A DNA stretch of 64,000 nucleotides from Ralstonia insidiosa (GTDB lineage: Bacteria; Pseudomonadota; Gammaproteobacteria; Burkholderiales; Burkholderiaceae): NCBI RefSeq assembly GCF_008801405.1, contig NZ_VZPV01000001.1, forward strand, positions 2,108,001-2,172,000. Direction: 5' to 3'. The notes beneath the pieces are model-generated. The model saw only the letters and a program-made list of their open reading frames with translations. It was not told the origin of the DNA and made no database searches. Every line of letters starts with the position of its first letter. Positions within the stretch are counted from its first letter, which is position 1. Made by a program: the position numbers and the translations under genes. This document shows, piece by piece, positions 34,866 to 44,424 of this stretch.

Positions 34866-36734
34866 ATGTCTTCTCTGCTGCTGTCGCGTCGCGACCTGAG
34901 CTTCCTGCTCTACGAATGGCTCAACGTCGAGTCACTCACAAGCATTCCGCGTTACGCCGACCACTCCCGCGAAACCTTCGACGCCGCGCTCGATACTTGC
35001 GAACGCATCGCGACGGATCTCTTCGCCCCCCACAACAAGAAAAACGACCAGCAAGAGCCGCATTTCGACGGCACCACAGTCCACATCATTCCTGAGGTGA
35101 AGGTCGCGCTAGACGCCTTCAACAAGGCCGGCCTGATGGCCGCCGGGCAGGACTTCGAGCGTGGCGGTATGCAACTGCCGACCGTGGTCGAGAAGGCCGG
35201 CTTCGGCTTCTTCAAGGCTGCCAACGTCGGCACCAGCTCATACCCATTCCTCACCATCGGCAACGCAAACCTGCTGCTCGCGCACGGCACGCCCGCGCAG
35301 ATCGAGACCTTCGTGCAGCCCGAGATGGAAGGCCGCTTCTACGGCACGATGTGCCTGTCGGAGCCGCAGGCGGGTTCGTCGCTATCGGACATCGTCACGC
35401 GTGCGGAGTACGAAGGTGAATCGCCGCTCGGCGCGCAATATCGACTGACCGGCAACAAGATGTGGATCTCCGCCGGCGAGCACGAACTGTCGGACAACAT
35501 CGTCCACCTCGTGCTGGCGAAGATCCCCGGCCCAGACGGCAAGCTGATTCCGGGCGTGAAGGGCATCTCGCTCTTCATCGTGCCCAAGTTCCTCGTCAAT
35601 GCAGATGGCTCACTGGGTGAGCGCAACGACGTGGTGCTGGCCGGCCTGAACCACAAGATGGGCTATCGCGGCACAACCAACTGCCTGCTGAACTTTGGCG
35701 AGGGCACGCAGTTCCGACCGAAAGGTGCAGATGGCCAGCCGCGCGCCGGTGCCATCGGCTACCTTGTCGGCGAGCCGCACAAGGGCCTCGCCTGCATGTT
35801 CCACATGATGAACGAGGCGCGCATCGGCGTCGGCATGGGCGCGACGATGTTGGGCTACACCGGTTACCTGCATGCGGTGGATTACGCGCGCAATCGCCCG
35901 CAAGGCCGGCCCATCGGTCCGTCGGGAAAGGATGCGGCATCCCCGCAAATCCGTATCGTCGATCACGCTGACGTGCGCCGCATGCTGCTGGCCCAGAAAG
36001 CGTACGTGGAAGGCGCGCTCGGCCTGAACCTGTATTGCGCCAAGCTCGTGGATGAAGAGCGCGGCGAGACCGACCCGGCCAAGCGCGCCAAGCTCGGCCT
36101 GCTGCTCGATATCCTCACGCCCATCGCCAAGAGCTGGCCGTCGCAGTGGTGCCTGGAGGCCAACAGTCTGGCGATCCAGGTGCACGGCGGCTACGGCTAC
36201 ACGCGCGAATACAACGTCGAACAGTTCTACCGCGACAACCGCCTGAACCCGATCCACGAAGGCACGCACGGCATCCAGGGCCTGGACCTTCTGGGCCGCA
36301 AGGTTGTGATGCAGGACGGCGCAGCATTTGCCGCGCTCGGCGAGCGTGTGCAAGCCACCGTCGGCCGCGCGTTGGAGACCGGCGATGAAACGTTGATCAG
36401 CTACGGCCGCGCGCTCGGCATGGCCACGCAAAAGCTGGCCAAGGTCACGCAGACGCTGTGGGCAGCAGGTGACCCGCGTGTGACGCTGGCCAATGCATCG
36501 GTCTATCTGGAAGCCTTCGGTCACGTTGTCGTGGCGTGGCTCTGGCTGGAACAGGCACTGACCGCAGCCAAGGCGTTGCCCGAAGCAAAGGGTGAAGACG
36601 CCGATTTCTACCGCGGCAAGCTGCACGCCGCACGCTACTTCTTCCAGTGGGAGTTGCCGAAGATCGACCCGCAGATCGCGCTGCTGGGCTCGCTCGACAC
36701 GACCACGCTGGACATGCAGGACGCTTGGTTCTAA
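34866..36734 (+). CDS. Acyl-CoA dehydrogenase, long form with extra C-terminal domain
   Basis: FAD enzyme of 622 residues that makes the trans-2-enoyl-CoA in beta-oxidation, passing electrons to ETF. It is much longer than ordinary acyl-CoA dehydrogenases (about 380). The core shows [20 protein letters not shown] (FAD-binding), [11 protein letters not shown] and the [22 protein letters not shown] region. The family of long enzymes has an added C-terminal helical domain (about 470-622). The ATG at 34866 starts the family N-terminus [19 protein letters not shown]. No good Shine-Dalgarno is visible; the nearest purine run is the end of repeat copy C. Confidence 0.95.
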   Translation: MSSLLLSRRDLSFLLYEWLNVESLTSIPRYADHSRETFDAALDTCERIATDLFAPHNKKNDQQEPHFDGTTVHIIPEVKVALDAFNKAGLMAAGQDFERGGMQLPTVVEKAGFGFFKAANVGTSSYPFLTIGNANLLLAHGTPAQIETFVQPEMEGRFYGTMCLSEPQAGSSLSDIVTRAEYEGESPLGAQYRLTGNKMWISAGEHELSDNIVHLVLAKIPGPDGKLIPGVKGISLFIVPKFLVNADGSLGERNDVVLAGLNHKMGYRGTTNCLLNFGEGTQFRPKGADGQPRAGAIGYLVGEPHKGLACMFHMMNEARIGVGMGATMLGYTGYLHAVDYARNRPQGRPIGPSGKDAASPQIRIVDHADVRRMLLAQKAYVEGALGLNLYCAKLVDEERGETDPAKRAKLGLLLDILTPIAKSWPSQWCLEANSLAIQVHGGYGYTREYNVEQFYRDNRLNPIHEGTHGIQGLDLLGRKVVMQDGAAFAALGERVQATVGRALETGDETLISYGRALGMATQKLAKVTQTLWAAGDPRVTLANASVYLEAFGHVVVAWLWLEQALTAAKALPEAKGEDADFYRGKLHAARYFFQWELPKIDPQIALLGSLDTTTLDMQDAWF

Positions 36735-36769
36735 CGACACGTCACAACGAAAACGACATAGGAGACACC

Positions 36770-37552
36770 ATGGGTACGCTCAAGCATCTGTTCGATCTTT
36801 CCGGCAAGACGGCGCTGATCACCGGCGGTTCGCGCGGGCTTGGCCTGCAGATTGCCGAAGCACTCGGTGAGCAGGGCGCGCGCATCGTGCTGTCGGCGCG
36901 CAAGGCCGACGAGCTGAAAGAAGCACAGGCGCATCTGAAGTCGCTTGGTATCGAAGCCGACTGGATTGCCGCCGACGGCGCGGTCGAAGCCGACATCCAG
37001 CGCCTGGCTGACGAGGCGCTCGCCAAGCTGGGTCACATCGACATTCTCGTCAACAACGCGGGTGCGACGTGGGGCGCTCCGGCCGAAGACCACCCGGTTG
37101 AAGCGTGGGACAAGGTGATGAACCTGAACATCCGTGGCCTGTTCCTGCTCACACAGCAGATCGGCAAGCGTTCGATGATCCCGCGCAAGTACGGGAAGAT
37201 CGTCAACGTGGCCTCGATTGCGGGCCTGAAGGGCAACCCGCCGGGCTCGCTCGATACGATTGCCTACAACACCAGCAAGGGCGCCGTGGTCAACTTCACG
37301 CGCGCGCTGGCGGGCGAATGGGGCGAGCACGGCATCACCGTCAACGCCATCGCCCCGGGCTTCTTCCCGTCGAAGATGACGCGCGGTTCGCTGGAAAAGC
37401 TGGGCGTCGATAAGCTGACCGAGAAGTCGCCGCTGCACCGCATTGGCGATGACGAAGACCTCAAGGGCGTGGCCGCGCTGTTCGCGTCGGATGCGTCCAA
37501 GCACATCACCGGGCAGATCCTTGCCGTCGACGGCGGCGTGAGCGTGGTCTAA
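36770..37552 (+). CDS. SDR family oxidoreductase
   Basis: Classical short-chain dehydrogenase of 260 residues. The cofactor motif TGGSRGLG is at 18-25, NNAG near 95-98, catalytic Ser near 149 (NVASIAG), and Tyr166/Lys170 in YNTSKGA. VNAIAPGFFPSKM follows. It is likely a 3-hydroxyacyl-CoA or 3-ketoacyl-type reductase given its place after the acyl-CoA dehydrogenase, but the substrate is not proved. The ATG at 36770 is preceded by the GGAGACACC cassette. It is 35 bp from the dehydrogenase gene. Confidence 0.93.
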   Translation: MGTLKHLFDLSGKTALITGGSRGLGLQIAEALGEQGARIVLSARKADELKEAQAHLKSLGIEADWIAADGAVEADIQRLADEALAKLGHIDILVNNAGATWGAPAEDHPVEAWDKVMNLNIRGLFLLTQQIGKRSMIPRKYGKIVNVASIAGLKGNPPGSLDTIAYNTSKGAVVNFTRALAGEWGEHGITVNAIAPGFFPSKMTRGSLEKLGVDKLTEKSPLHRIGDDEDLKGVAALFASDASKHITGQILAVDGGVSVV

Positions 37553-37584
37553 TTTCGGCTGCTTTCCACTCTTTTGAACGCAGC

Positions 37585-38031
37585 ATGAGCGCAGACAACA
37601 ACGGTTTTCCGATCGACATTCCTTTCCTGAAGCTCATCGACATGCGCTGCCTGAAGGCGGCGGATGGCGAGGGCATCGTCGAGCTGGCGCTGGAAGAGCG
37701 CCATATGAACAGCTGGGAGATGGCCCACGGCGGCGTGACCATGACGATGCTTGACGTGGCCATGGCGATGGCCGGTCGCTCGGCTGACGTGCACGGTCGC
37801 GGCGTGGTGACGATTGAGATGAAGACAGCGTTCATGCAGCCCGGGCGCGGCACGCTCAAGGCCAGTGCGCGCTGCGTGCATCAGTCCACCACCATGGCGT
37901 TCTGCGAAGGCGAGGTGAGGGACGATACCGGCAAGCTGGTCGCCCGCGGCTCGGGCACGTTCAAGTTCGTCAAACGCATGCCGCCGCCGCGTACGCCCGA
38001 ATTGGACACATCAGCAGGCGCGGACGGCTGA
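37585..38031 (+). CDS. PaaI/hotdog-fold acyl-CoA thioesterase
   Basis: Small thioesterase-like protein of 148 residues with the PaaI-type hotdog fold. HMNSWEMAHGGVTMTMLDVAMAMAG is the central helix block with the conserved His-Gly-Gly, and VVTIEMKTAFMQPGRG and RGSGTFKFV the following strands. It probably hydrolyses a CoA thioester to recycle CoA or remove dead-end intermediates of the adjacent pathway. It begins 33 bp after the SDR gene in the same direction. Confidence 0.9.
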   Translation: MSADNNGFPIDIPFLKLIDMRCLKAADGEGIVELALEERHMNSWEMAHGGVTMTMLDVAMAMAGRSADVHGRGVVTIEMKTAFMQPGRGTLKASARCVHQSTTMAFCEGEVRDDTGKLVARGSGTFKFVKRMPPPRTPELDTSAGADG

Positions 38032-38116
38032 TCACAGAGGTTGCAGTTGCAGTACCCAGTTGCACACCCCAGGCCCGGGGGCCTGGACAACAAGAAAAGC
38101 AATCACGGAGACAACC

Positions 38117-39520
38117 ATGCAACAACCCGCACGGCGGACGGCGTCTGCCCTTGCCATCACTCTGCTTTGCTGCACCGGATTGATCATGACCCTGGAAGGA
38201 TGCGCCTCGAATTCTGCGCCGGCCGCTGCGCCCGCTGCTGAAGCCCAAACCACCGTACAGGCACCGCCCGCACCGAAGCCCCCCATGCAGAAGCCGCTCA
38301 CAGCGGACGAGTCCGACCCGAACAAGATGGGCTGGATGCAGGGCTTCCCGCCGCCGCCCGATCGCATCATCCGCTTTGACCTGGCGGGCAACATGTTCCC
38401 GCGCACGCGCTATGGCTTCAGCCATGTGCGTGAATTCGTGCCGACACGCGCGGTCTGGCACGGCGATGGCCCGGTCAGCAAGCTGCCGCGCGCTGAACGC
38501 GATATCAACGGCGTGTTGTTCACCGACCCTGAGGGCGTGCGCCGCACTTTTGCAGAAGCCCTGAAGCTGACGTACACCGACGGCATTCTCGTCATGCACA
38601 AGGGTAAGGTGGTGTACGAGCGCTACTTTGGCGCGCTCGATGCACACACCCAGCACATTGCCATGTCGGTCACGAAATCGTTTGTGGGCACGCTGGCCGC
38701 CATGCTGGTGGCCGACGGCAAGCTCGATCCGGCCGCGCCCGTCACGCAATACGTGCCGGAACTCAAAGACAGTGCGTATAGCGACGCCACCGTGCGCCAG
38801 GTCATGGACATGACCATCGGCGTACGCTATTCCGAAAACTACGCCGACCCGAACGCCGATGTCTGGGCCTACGCCCGTGCCGGCGGCATGCTGCCGCGCC
38901 CGGCGGGCTACAAAGGACCGGACAATTTCTACGATTACCTCGTCACGCTGAAGAAGGAAGGCGAACATGACGCAGCGTTTTCGTACAAGACCGTCAACGC
39001 AGAAGTCCTTGCCTGGATTGTCCGTCGCGCATCCAACAAATCATTGGCCGCGCTGCTGTCTGAGCGTATCTGGCAACCGATGGGGGCAGAGAACGATGCG
39101 TACTTTGGGGTGGACAGTATCGGCACCGAATCCGGTGGCGGTGGCCTGAACACCACGCTGCGTGATCTGGCCCGCTTTGGCGAGATGATCCGCAACGACG
39201 GCCGCTTCAACGGCCGCCAGATTCTGCCCAAGAGCGTGATCGACGACATCCGCCGTGGTGGCGACCCTGCCAAGTTTGCCAAGGCCGGCTACGCCACACT
39301 GCCGGGCTGGTCGTACCGCAATATGTGGTGGATCTCGAACAATGCCCACCACGCTTTTGAGGCGCGCGGCATCCATGGTCAGGCGATCTATATTGATCCG
39401 GAGGCCCAGATGACGGTCGTGCGCTATGCCTCGCACCCCATCGCCGCCAATGGCGCCAACGATCCGATCACGCTGCCGGCCTTTGCTGCGCTGGCGGATT
39501 TCCTCATGCATCAGAAGTGA
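38117..39520 (+). CDS. Serine hydrolase of the beta-lactamase/EstB family, predicted lipoprotein
   Basis: Beta-lactamase-fold hydrolase of 467 residues. A lipoprotein signal ends in LEGC (Cys29), followed by an Ala/Pro-rich linker to about residue 60, so it is probably membrane-anchored in the periplasm. The Ser-x-x-Lys motif is Ser184-Val-Thr-Lys187 (AMSVTKSFVG). RYSENYADPNADVW and ARGIHGQAIYIDPEAQM are further conserved blocks; HGQ stands where class C enzymes have KTG. An esterase or 6-aminohexanoate-dimer-hydrolase-like role is more likely than antibiotic resistance. The start at ATG 38117 follows GGAGACAACC. Confidence 0.9.
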   Translation: MQQPARRTASALAITLLCCTGLIMTLEGCASNSAPAAAPAAEAQTTVQAPPAPKPPMQKPLTADESDPNKMGWMQGFPPPPDRIIRFDLAGNMFPRTRYGFSHVREFVPTRAVWHGDGPVSKLPRAERDINGVLFTDPEGVRRTFAEALKLTYTDGILVMHKGKVVYERYFGALDAHTQHIAMSVTKSFVGTLAAMLVADGKLDPAAPVTQYVPELKDSAYSDATVRQVMDMTIGVRYSENYADPNADVWAYARAGGMLPRPAGYKGPDNFYDYLVTLKKEGEHDAAFSYKTVNAEVLAWIVRRASNKSLAALLSERIWQPMGAENDAYFGVDSIGTESGGGGLNTTLRDLARFGEMIRNDGRFNGRQILPKSVIDDIRRGGDPAKFAKAGYATLPGWSYRNMWWISNNAHHAFEARGIHGQAIYIDPEAQMTVVRYASHPIAANGANDPITLPAFAALADFLMHQK

Positions 39521-39548
39521 CCCATTCGCATACCTAGGAGTGTTTTTC

Positions 39549-40559
39549 ATGTCGAAGACTTATCAGCGCATCGTTCTGGCGTCCCGTCCGCAAGGTGCAG
39601 TGACGCCGGACAATTTCCGCCTGGAGACGGCCGACATCCCCGAACTGCAGGACGGCCAGGTGCTGGTGCGCAACCATTTCCTGTCGCTCGATCCGTACAT
39701 GCGCGGCCGCATGAACGACAGCAAGTCGTATGCGCAGCCGCAGCCGTTGGACGAAGTCATGATCGGCGGCACCGTGGGCGTGGTGGAAGCCTCGAAGAAC
39801 CCGTCGTTTGCCGTGGGCGACAACGTGGTCGGCATGTTCGGCTGGCAGGAAGTGGGGGTGTCCGACGGGCGTGGCATTCAGAAGGTGGATACGCGCCATA
39901 TTCCGCTGTCGGCTTATCTGGGTTCAGTCGGTATGCCGGGCGTGACGGCGTGGTACGGCCTGAACAAGATCATGCTGCCCAAGCCCGGCCAGACCGTGGC
40001 GGTGAGCGCCGCGTCAGGTGCCGTGGGCAGCGTGGTTGGCCAACTTGCCAAGCTCAAGGGTTGCCGTGCCGTGGGCTTTGCCGGCGGCAAGGACAAGTGC
40101 GACTACGTGGTCAACGAGTTGGGCTTTGATGCCTGTATCGACTACAAGGCCGCCAAGGATTCGAAGGAGCTCTACCAGATGCTGAAGGCTGCCACGCCTG
40201 ACGGCATCGACTCGTACTTTGAGAACGTTGGCGGTTCGATTCTGGATGCAGTGCTCTCGCGCATGAACGCATTCGGCCGGATCGCCATGTGCGGCATGAT
40301 CGCCGGCTACGACGGCCAGCCGCTGCCGCTGCAGAACCCGCAACTGATCTTGGTGTCGCGCCTGACCATCGAAGGCTTCATCGTCTCCGAGCACATGGAC
40401 GTGTGGCCGGAAGCACTGCGCGAGCTGGGCGGCTTCGTGGCGCAAGGCAAGCTGAAGTTCCGCGAGAGCGTGGCAGACGGTCTAGCAAGTGCGCCGGAAG
40501 CCTTCATTGGCCTGCTCAAGGGCAAGAACTTCGGCAAGCAATTGGTAAAGCTGGTTTGA
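39549..40559 (+). CDS. NADP-dependent MDR oxidoreductase (CurA/leukotriene-dehydrogenase-like)
   Basis: Zinc-independent medium-chain reductase of 336 residues, predicted to reduce activated double bonds of enones with NADPH. MSKTYQRIVLASRPQGAVTPDNFRL and LSLDPYMRGRMND are the family N-terminus. The cofactor fold has VSAASGAVGSVVGQLAKLKGCRAVG, and YFENVGGSILDAVL follows. No structural-zinc Cys cluster is present, as expected. The ATG at 39549 follows AGGAGTGTTTTTC; a longer frame from the preceding gene is a shadow. Confidence 0.94.
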   Translation: MSKTYQRIVLASRPQGAVTPDNFRLETADIPELQDGQVLVRNHFLSLDPYMRGRMNDSKSYAQPQPLDEVMIGGTVGVVEASKNPSFAVGDNVVGMFGWQEVGVSDGRGIQKVDTRHIPLSAYLGSVGMPGVTAWYGLNKIMLPKPGQTVAVSAASGAVGSVVGQLAKLKGCRAVGFAGGKDKCDYVVNELGFDACIDYKAAKDSKELYQMLKAATPDGIDSYFENVGGSILDAVLSRMNAFGRIAMCGMIAGYDGQPLPLQNPQLILVSRLTIEGFIVSEHMDVWPEALRELGGFVAQGKLKFRESVADGLASAPEAFIGLLKGKNFGKQLVKLV

Positions 40560-40581
40560 CCTGACGCTTTTGCGTCGACAT

Positions 40582-40609
40582 GCGGACTGTCAATCGCTTG
40601 ACAGTCCGC
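40582..40609. promoter_or_regulatory. Perfect 12-bp inverted repeat upstream of the aldolase-like gene
   Basis: GCGGACTGTCAA (40582-40593) is exactly mirrored by TTGACAGTCCGC (40598-40609) with a TCGC spacer. It starts 23 bp after the MDR stop and ends 57 bp before the next ATG. With no T-run it is not a standard terminator. It may be an operator or an RNA hairpin. Confidence 0.5.
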
Positions 40610-40666
40610 TGGGTGAGGGCCACCACAGAATGGCTCCACCCACAACGACTGCGTGAAGGAGACACC

Positions 40667-41515
<849 letters not shown>

Positions 41516-41540
41516 TCGGTTCTCAACACCTGGAGCATCC

Positions 41541-42497
41541 ATGACGGACTTGATCCTGCATCACTACGCCACCTCGCCGTTTTCAGAGAAGGTGCGATTG
41601 ATCCTCGGCTACAAAGACCAGCCGTGGAAGTCCGTCACGGTGCCCGTGATCTTGCCCAAGCCGGACGTGATGCCACTCACCGGCGGCTACCGGCGCACGC
41701 CGTTTCTGCAGATCGGCGCAGATATCTACTGCGATACCGCGTTGATCGCGCAGGTACTGGAGTCGATTCATCCGCTGCCCAGGCTCGTGCCGTCCGAGCA
41801 TGCGGCAGCGGTGTTTGCCATGGCGCAATGGGCGGATACGACGCTGTTCTGGGCGTCAGCCACCTTTGTCATGCAGCCCGCGGGTTTTCAGAGTCTGTTC
41901 GGCGGCATGCCTGAGGAGTTCGTCAAGGCTTTCGTGGAAGATCGCAAGGCCATGCGCGCGGGCGGCACCGGCCTGCGCACGCCGCCGCAGGAGGCCGCGT
42001 CGACGCTGCATGTCTTCCTCGCGCAACTGGAGCGGCAATTCGCCTCCGGTGAGCACATCTTCCTGTTCGGTGAACAGCCGACCGTGGCAGATTTCTCCGT
42101 CTACCACTGCCTGTGGTTCGTGCGCCGGGCGACCGGCGTTGCAGGCATTCTCGATGCCCACCCAGAGGTGGTGGCATGGATGCATCGCGTCGCCGCGCTC
42201 GGCCATTCGCAGGCCCAGCCGATGACGCCTGCCGAAGCGCTGGACGTTGCCAAGGCCGCCACACCGCGTGCGCTGACTGAACCGAATGCCTCCTTCGACG
42301 ATCGCTACGGCCTGCCCAAGGGCACACGCGTGACGGTGGCCGCAGTTGATTACGGCGTTGACCCGATTGAAGGCGAATTGATCGTCTCCACCCGCGACAC
42401 GGTGGGCGTGCTACGTGAAGACGCACGCGTCGGCCAAGTGGTGGTGCATTTCCCGCGCGTGGGTTACGCCGTGCGCAAGGTCGAAGCGGCCAGCTAA
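41541..42497 (+). CDS. Glutathione S-transferase-like protein with C-terminal extension
   Basis: Protein of 318 residues. The N-terminal thioredoxin-like GST domain (about 1-80) opens LILHHYATSPFSEKVRLILGYK with TPFLQIGADIYCDTALIAQ. The helical GST C-domain (to about 225) has EQPTVADFSVYHCLWFVRR. About 90 further residues (from MTPAEALDVAK) form a beta-rich tail (GTRVTVAAVDYGVDPIEGEL and VVHFPRVGYAVRKV) not present in ordinary GSTs of about 200-230 residues. Glutathione use is likely from the fold but not shown. Confidence 0.9.
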   Translation: MTDLILHHYATSPFSEKVRLILGYKDQPWKSVTVPVILPKPDVMPLTGGYRRTPFLQIGADIYCDTALIAQVLESIHPLPRLVPSEHAAAVFAMAQWADTTLFWASATFVMQPAGFQSLFGGMPEEFVKAFVEDRKAMRAGGTGLRTPPQEAASTLHVFLAQLERQFASGEHIFLFGEQPTVADFSVYHCLWFVRRATGVAGILDAHPEVVAWMHRVAALGHSQAQPMTPAEALDVAKAATPRALTEPNASFDDRYGLPKGTRVTVAAVDYGVDPIEGELIVSTRDTVGVLREDARVGQVVVHFPRVGYAVRKVEAAS

Positions 42498-42549
42498 GGG
42501 GCTTGCTGTTTCGATCATCCTTCATGACAACAACACGAGAGAGACACGT

Positions 42550-43452
42550 ATGAAGCAATTCGCAGGCGGCGTGGCCGTCATCACGGGCGGAGCGTCGGGT
42601 TTCGGCAAGGAGTTCGCCAAGAACGCCGCCGGGTTGGGCATGAAGCTGGTGCTGGCCGATATCCAGCAGGACGCCCTGGATGCCGCAGTGGCTGAGTTTG
42701 CAGCGCAGGGCGTGGAAGTCATCGGCCTGCGCGTTGACGTGTCGAAGGTGGAAGACGTCCAAGCGCTGGCCGATGCCGCCATCAAGACGTTCGGCAAGGT
42801 CAACCTGCTGTTCAATAACGCAGGCGTGGGCGCCGGCGGCCTGATCTGGGAGAACTCCGAGCGCGATTGGGATTGGGTGCTGGGCGTGAACCTGCACGGC
42901 GTGATCCACGGTGTGCGCATCTTCACGCCGCTGATGCTGGCAGCTGCGAAGAAAGACCCGTCGTACGAGGGCCATATCATCAATACGGCATCGATGGCCG
43001 GGCTGCTGAATGCGCCGGCCATGGGCATCTACAACGTGTCCAAGCACGCGGTGGTGGCGTTGTCCGAATCGCTGTATCAGGACTTGAGCCTGGTGACCGA
43101 ACAGATTCATTGCTCGGTGCTGTGCCCGTACTTTGTGCCGACGGGCATTACGAAGTCACACCGCAATCGCCCGCAGGACCTCGCCAATACGGCGCCGCCC
43201 ACGAAATCGCAGCTTGTGTCGCAAGCCATGTCGGACAAGGCGGTCAGCTCCGGTAAGGTGACGGCGGAGCAGGTCGGCCAGATGACGTTTGATGCGATTC
43301 GCGATGCGAGCTTCTACATCTACTCGCACCCACATGCGCTGGCGCCGGTGCAGCATCGTTTTGAAGACATCATTTCGCAGCGTAATCCGTCAGACCCGTT
43401 CGAGGGCAAACCGGACGTGCGCGCACGTCTGGTGGATGCACTGCGCGACTAA
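42550..43452 (+). CDS. SDR family oxidoreductase
   Basis: Short-chain dehydrogenase of 300 residues, longer than the classical 250. The cofactor motif is TGGASGFG near residue 13-20, with NNAG near 90, the catalytic Ser in INTASMAG, and Tyr-x-x-x-Lys in YNVSKHA. The extra C-terminal part (YIYSHPHALAPVQHRFEDI) resembles SDRs acting on bulky hydrophobic alcohols. The ATG at 42550 follows GAGAGACACGT. It lies between the GST-like and epoxide-hydrolase-like genes. Confidence 0.93.
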   Translation: MKQFAGGVAVITGGASGFGKEFAKNAAGLGMKLVLADIQQDALDAAVAEFAAQGVEVIGLRVDVSKVEDVQALADAAIKTFGKVNLLFNNAGVGAGGLIWENSERDWDWVLGVNLHGVIHGVRIFTPLMLAAAKKDPSYEGHIINTASMAGLLNAPAMGIYNVSKHAVVALSESLYQDLSLVTEQIHCSVLCPYFVPTGITKSHRNRPQDLANTAPPTKSQLVSQAMSDKAVSSGKVTAEQVGQMTFDAIRDASFYIYSHPHALAPVQHRFEDIISQRNPSDPFEGKPDVRARLVDALRD

Positions 43453-43480
43453 CGCCGATACCCAAGACTCCGGAGCCGCC

Positions 43481-44407
43481 ATGACCGCCACCACTGCAGC
43501 CGCCATCACTGAATCGCAGTTCGCCGATCTGCCCAACGGCACGCGGCTGCATTACGCCAGCGCCGGCAAGCACGGTGCGCCGCTGATGCTGTTCGTGCAC
43601 GGTTTTCCGGAGTTCTGGTACGAGTGGGAAGCACAACTCGCTGCCTTTGGCGACACGCACTTTGCCGTGGCGCCCGATATGCGCGGTTACAACCTGTCGA
43701 GCAAGCCGGCGGCGGTCGATGCGTATCGCCCGAAGTTCCTGGTGCAGGATCTGGCGCAGTTCATCGCAGCGCTGGGGTATGAGCGCGCCATCGTGGTCGC
43801 GCACGACTGGGGCGGGGCGATCTGCTGGAACCTCGCCATCCAACATCCGGAGCTGGTTGAGCGATTGGTGATCATCAATTCGCCGCATCCGTGGGTGTTT
43901 GCGAATGCGCTGCTGAGTGATCCGGCGCAGCAGGCTTCATCGGCGTACATGAACTGGCTACGCCAGCCGGGCTCGGAAGACGCGCTGGCTGCCAACGAGT
44001 TCGAGAAGCTGGAAGGCTTCTTTCATGGCATGGGACAGCCGGTGGCCGAGTGGTTTACGCCGGAGGTACGGGCGCGCTATCACGCTGCATGGCGTCAGCC
44101 GGGCGAGGGTGGCTCGCATGGCCTCACAGGCGGCGTGAACTACTACCGCGCCTCGCCTTTGCACCCGCCCACGGAAGGCACAGCGCCGCTGCGCATCGAT
44201 CAGATGCCGCCAGAGGCGTTTGTCGTGAAGATGCCCACGCTGGTGATCTGGGGCGAGATGGACATGGCGCTACCCAAGAGCCTGCTCAACGGGCTGGAGC
44301 GCTTCATTCCCGATATGCGCCTGGAGCGCATTCCCAACGGTACGCACTGGGTGGTGCACGAGCAGCCGGAGCGCATCACTGCGTTGATCCGGCCGTTCGT
44401 TTCGTAA
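43481..44407 (+). CDS. Alpha/beta hydrolase, epoxide hydrolase-like
   Basis: Alpha/beta-hydrolase of 308 residues. The oxyanion motif HGFP (40-43) and the nucleophile Asp109 in VAHDWGGAI are those of epoxide hydrolases and haloalkane/fluoroacetate dehalogenases. The catalytic His is in NGTHWVVHEQPE near the C-terminus. MRGYNLSSKPAAVDAYRP is the conserved cap-proximal segment. The start at ATG 43481 follows CGGAGCCGCC; longer frames are shadows of the SDR gene. It converges on the alcohol dehydrogenase gene, with a short hairpin across both stop codons. Confidence 0.93.
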   Translation: MTATTAAAITESQFADLPNGTRLHYASAGKHGAPLMLFVHGFPEFWYEWEAQLAAFGDTHFAVAPDMRGYNLSSKPAAVDAYRPKFLVQDLAQFIAALGYERAIVVAHDWGGAICWNLAIQHPELVERLVIINSPHPWVFANALLSDPAQQASSAYMNWLRQPGSEDALAANEFEKLEGFFHGMGQPVAEWFTPEVRARYHAAWRQPGEGGSHGLTGGVNYYRASPLHPPTEGTAPLRIDQMPPEAFVVKMPTLVIWGEMDMALPKSLLNGLERFIPDMRLERIPNGTHWVVHEQPERITALIRPFVS

Positions 44408-44424
44408 CGCGTTCTCAGCGTTAC
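44404..44424. terminator. Short hairpin spanning two convergent stop codons
   Basis: GTAACGC (44404-44410) pairs with GCGTTAC (44418-44424). It contains the hydrolase TAA and most of the opposing dehydrogenase stop. There is no T-run, so it is at best a weak bidirectional terminator. Confidence 0.35.

Noticed and set aside
38117..39520. Beta-lactamase as an antibiotic resistance gene
   Set aside because: The KTG-like position reads HGQ, and the protein is a predicted lipoprotein in a lipid-metabolism row. An esterase-type role fits better.
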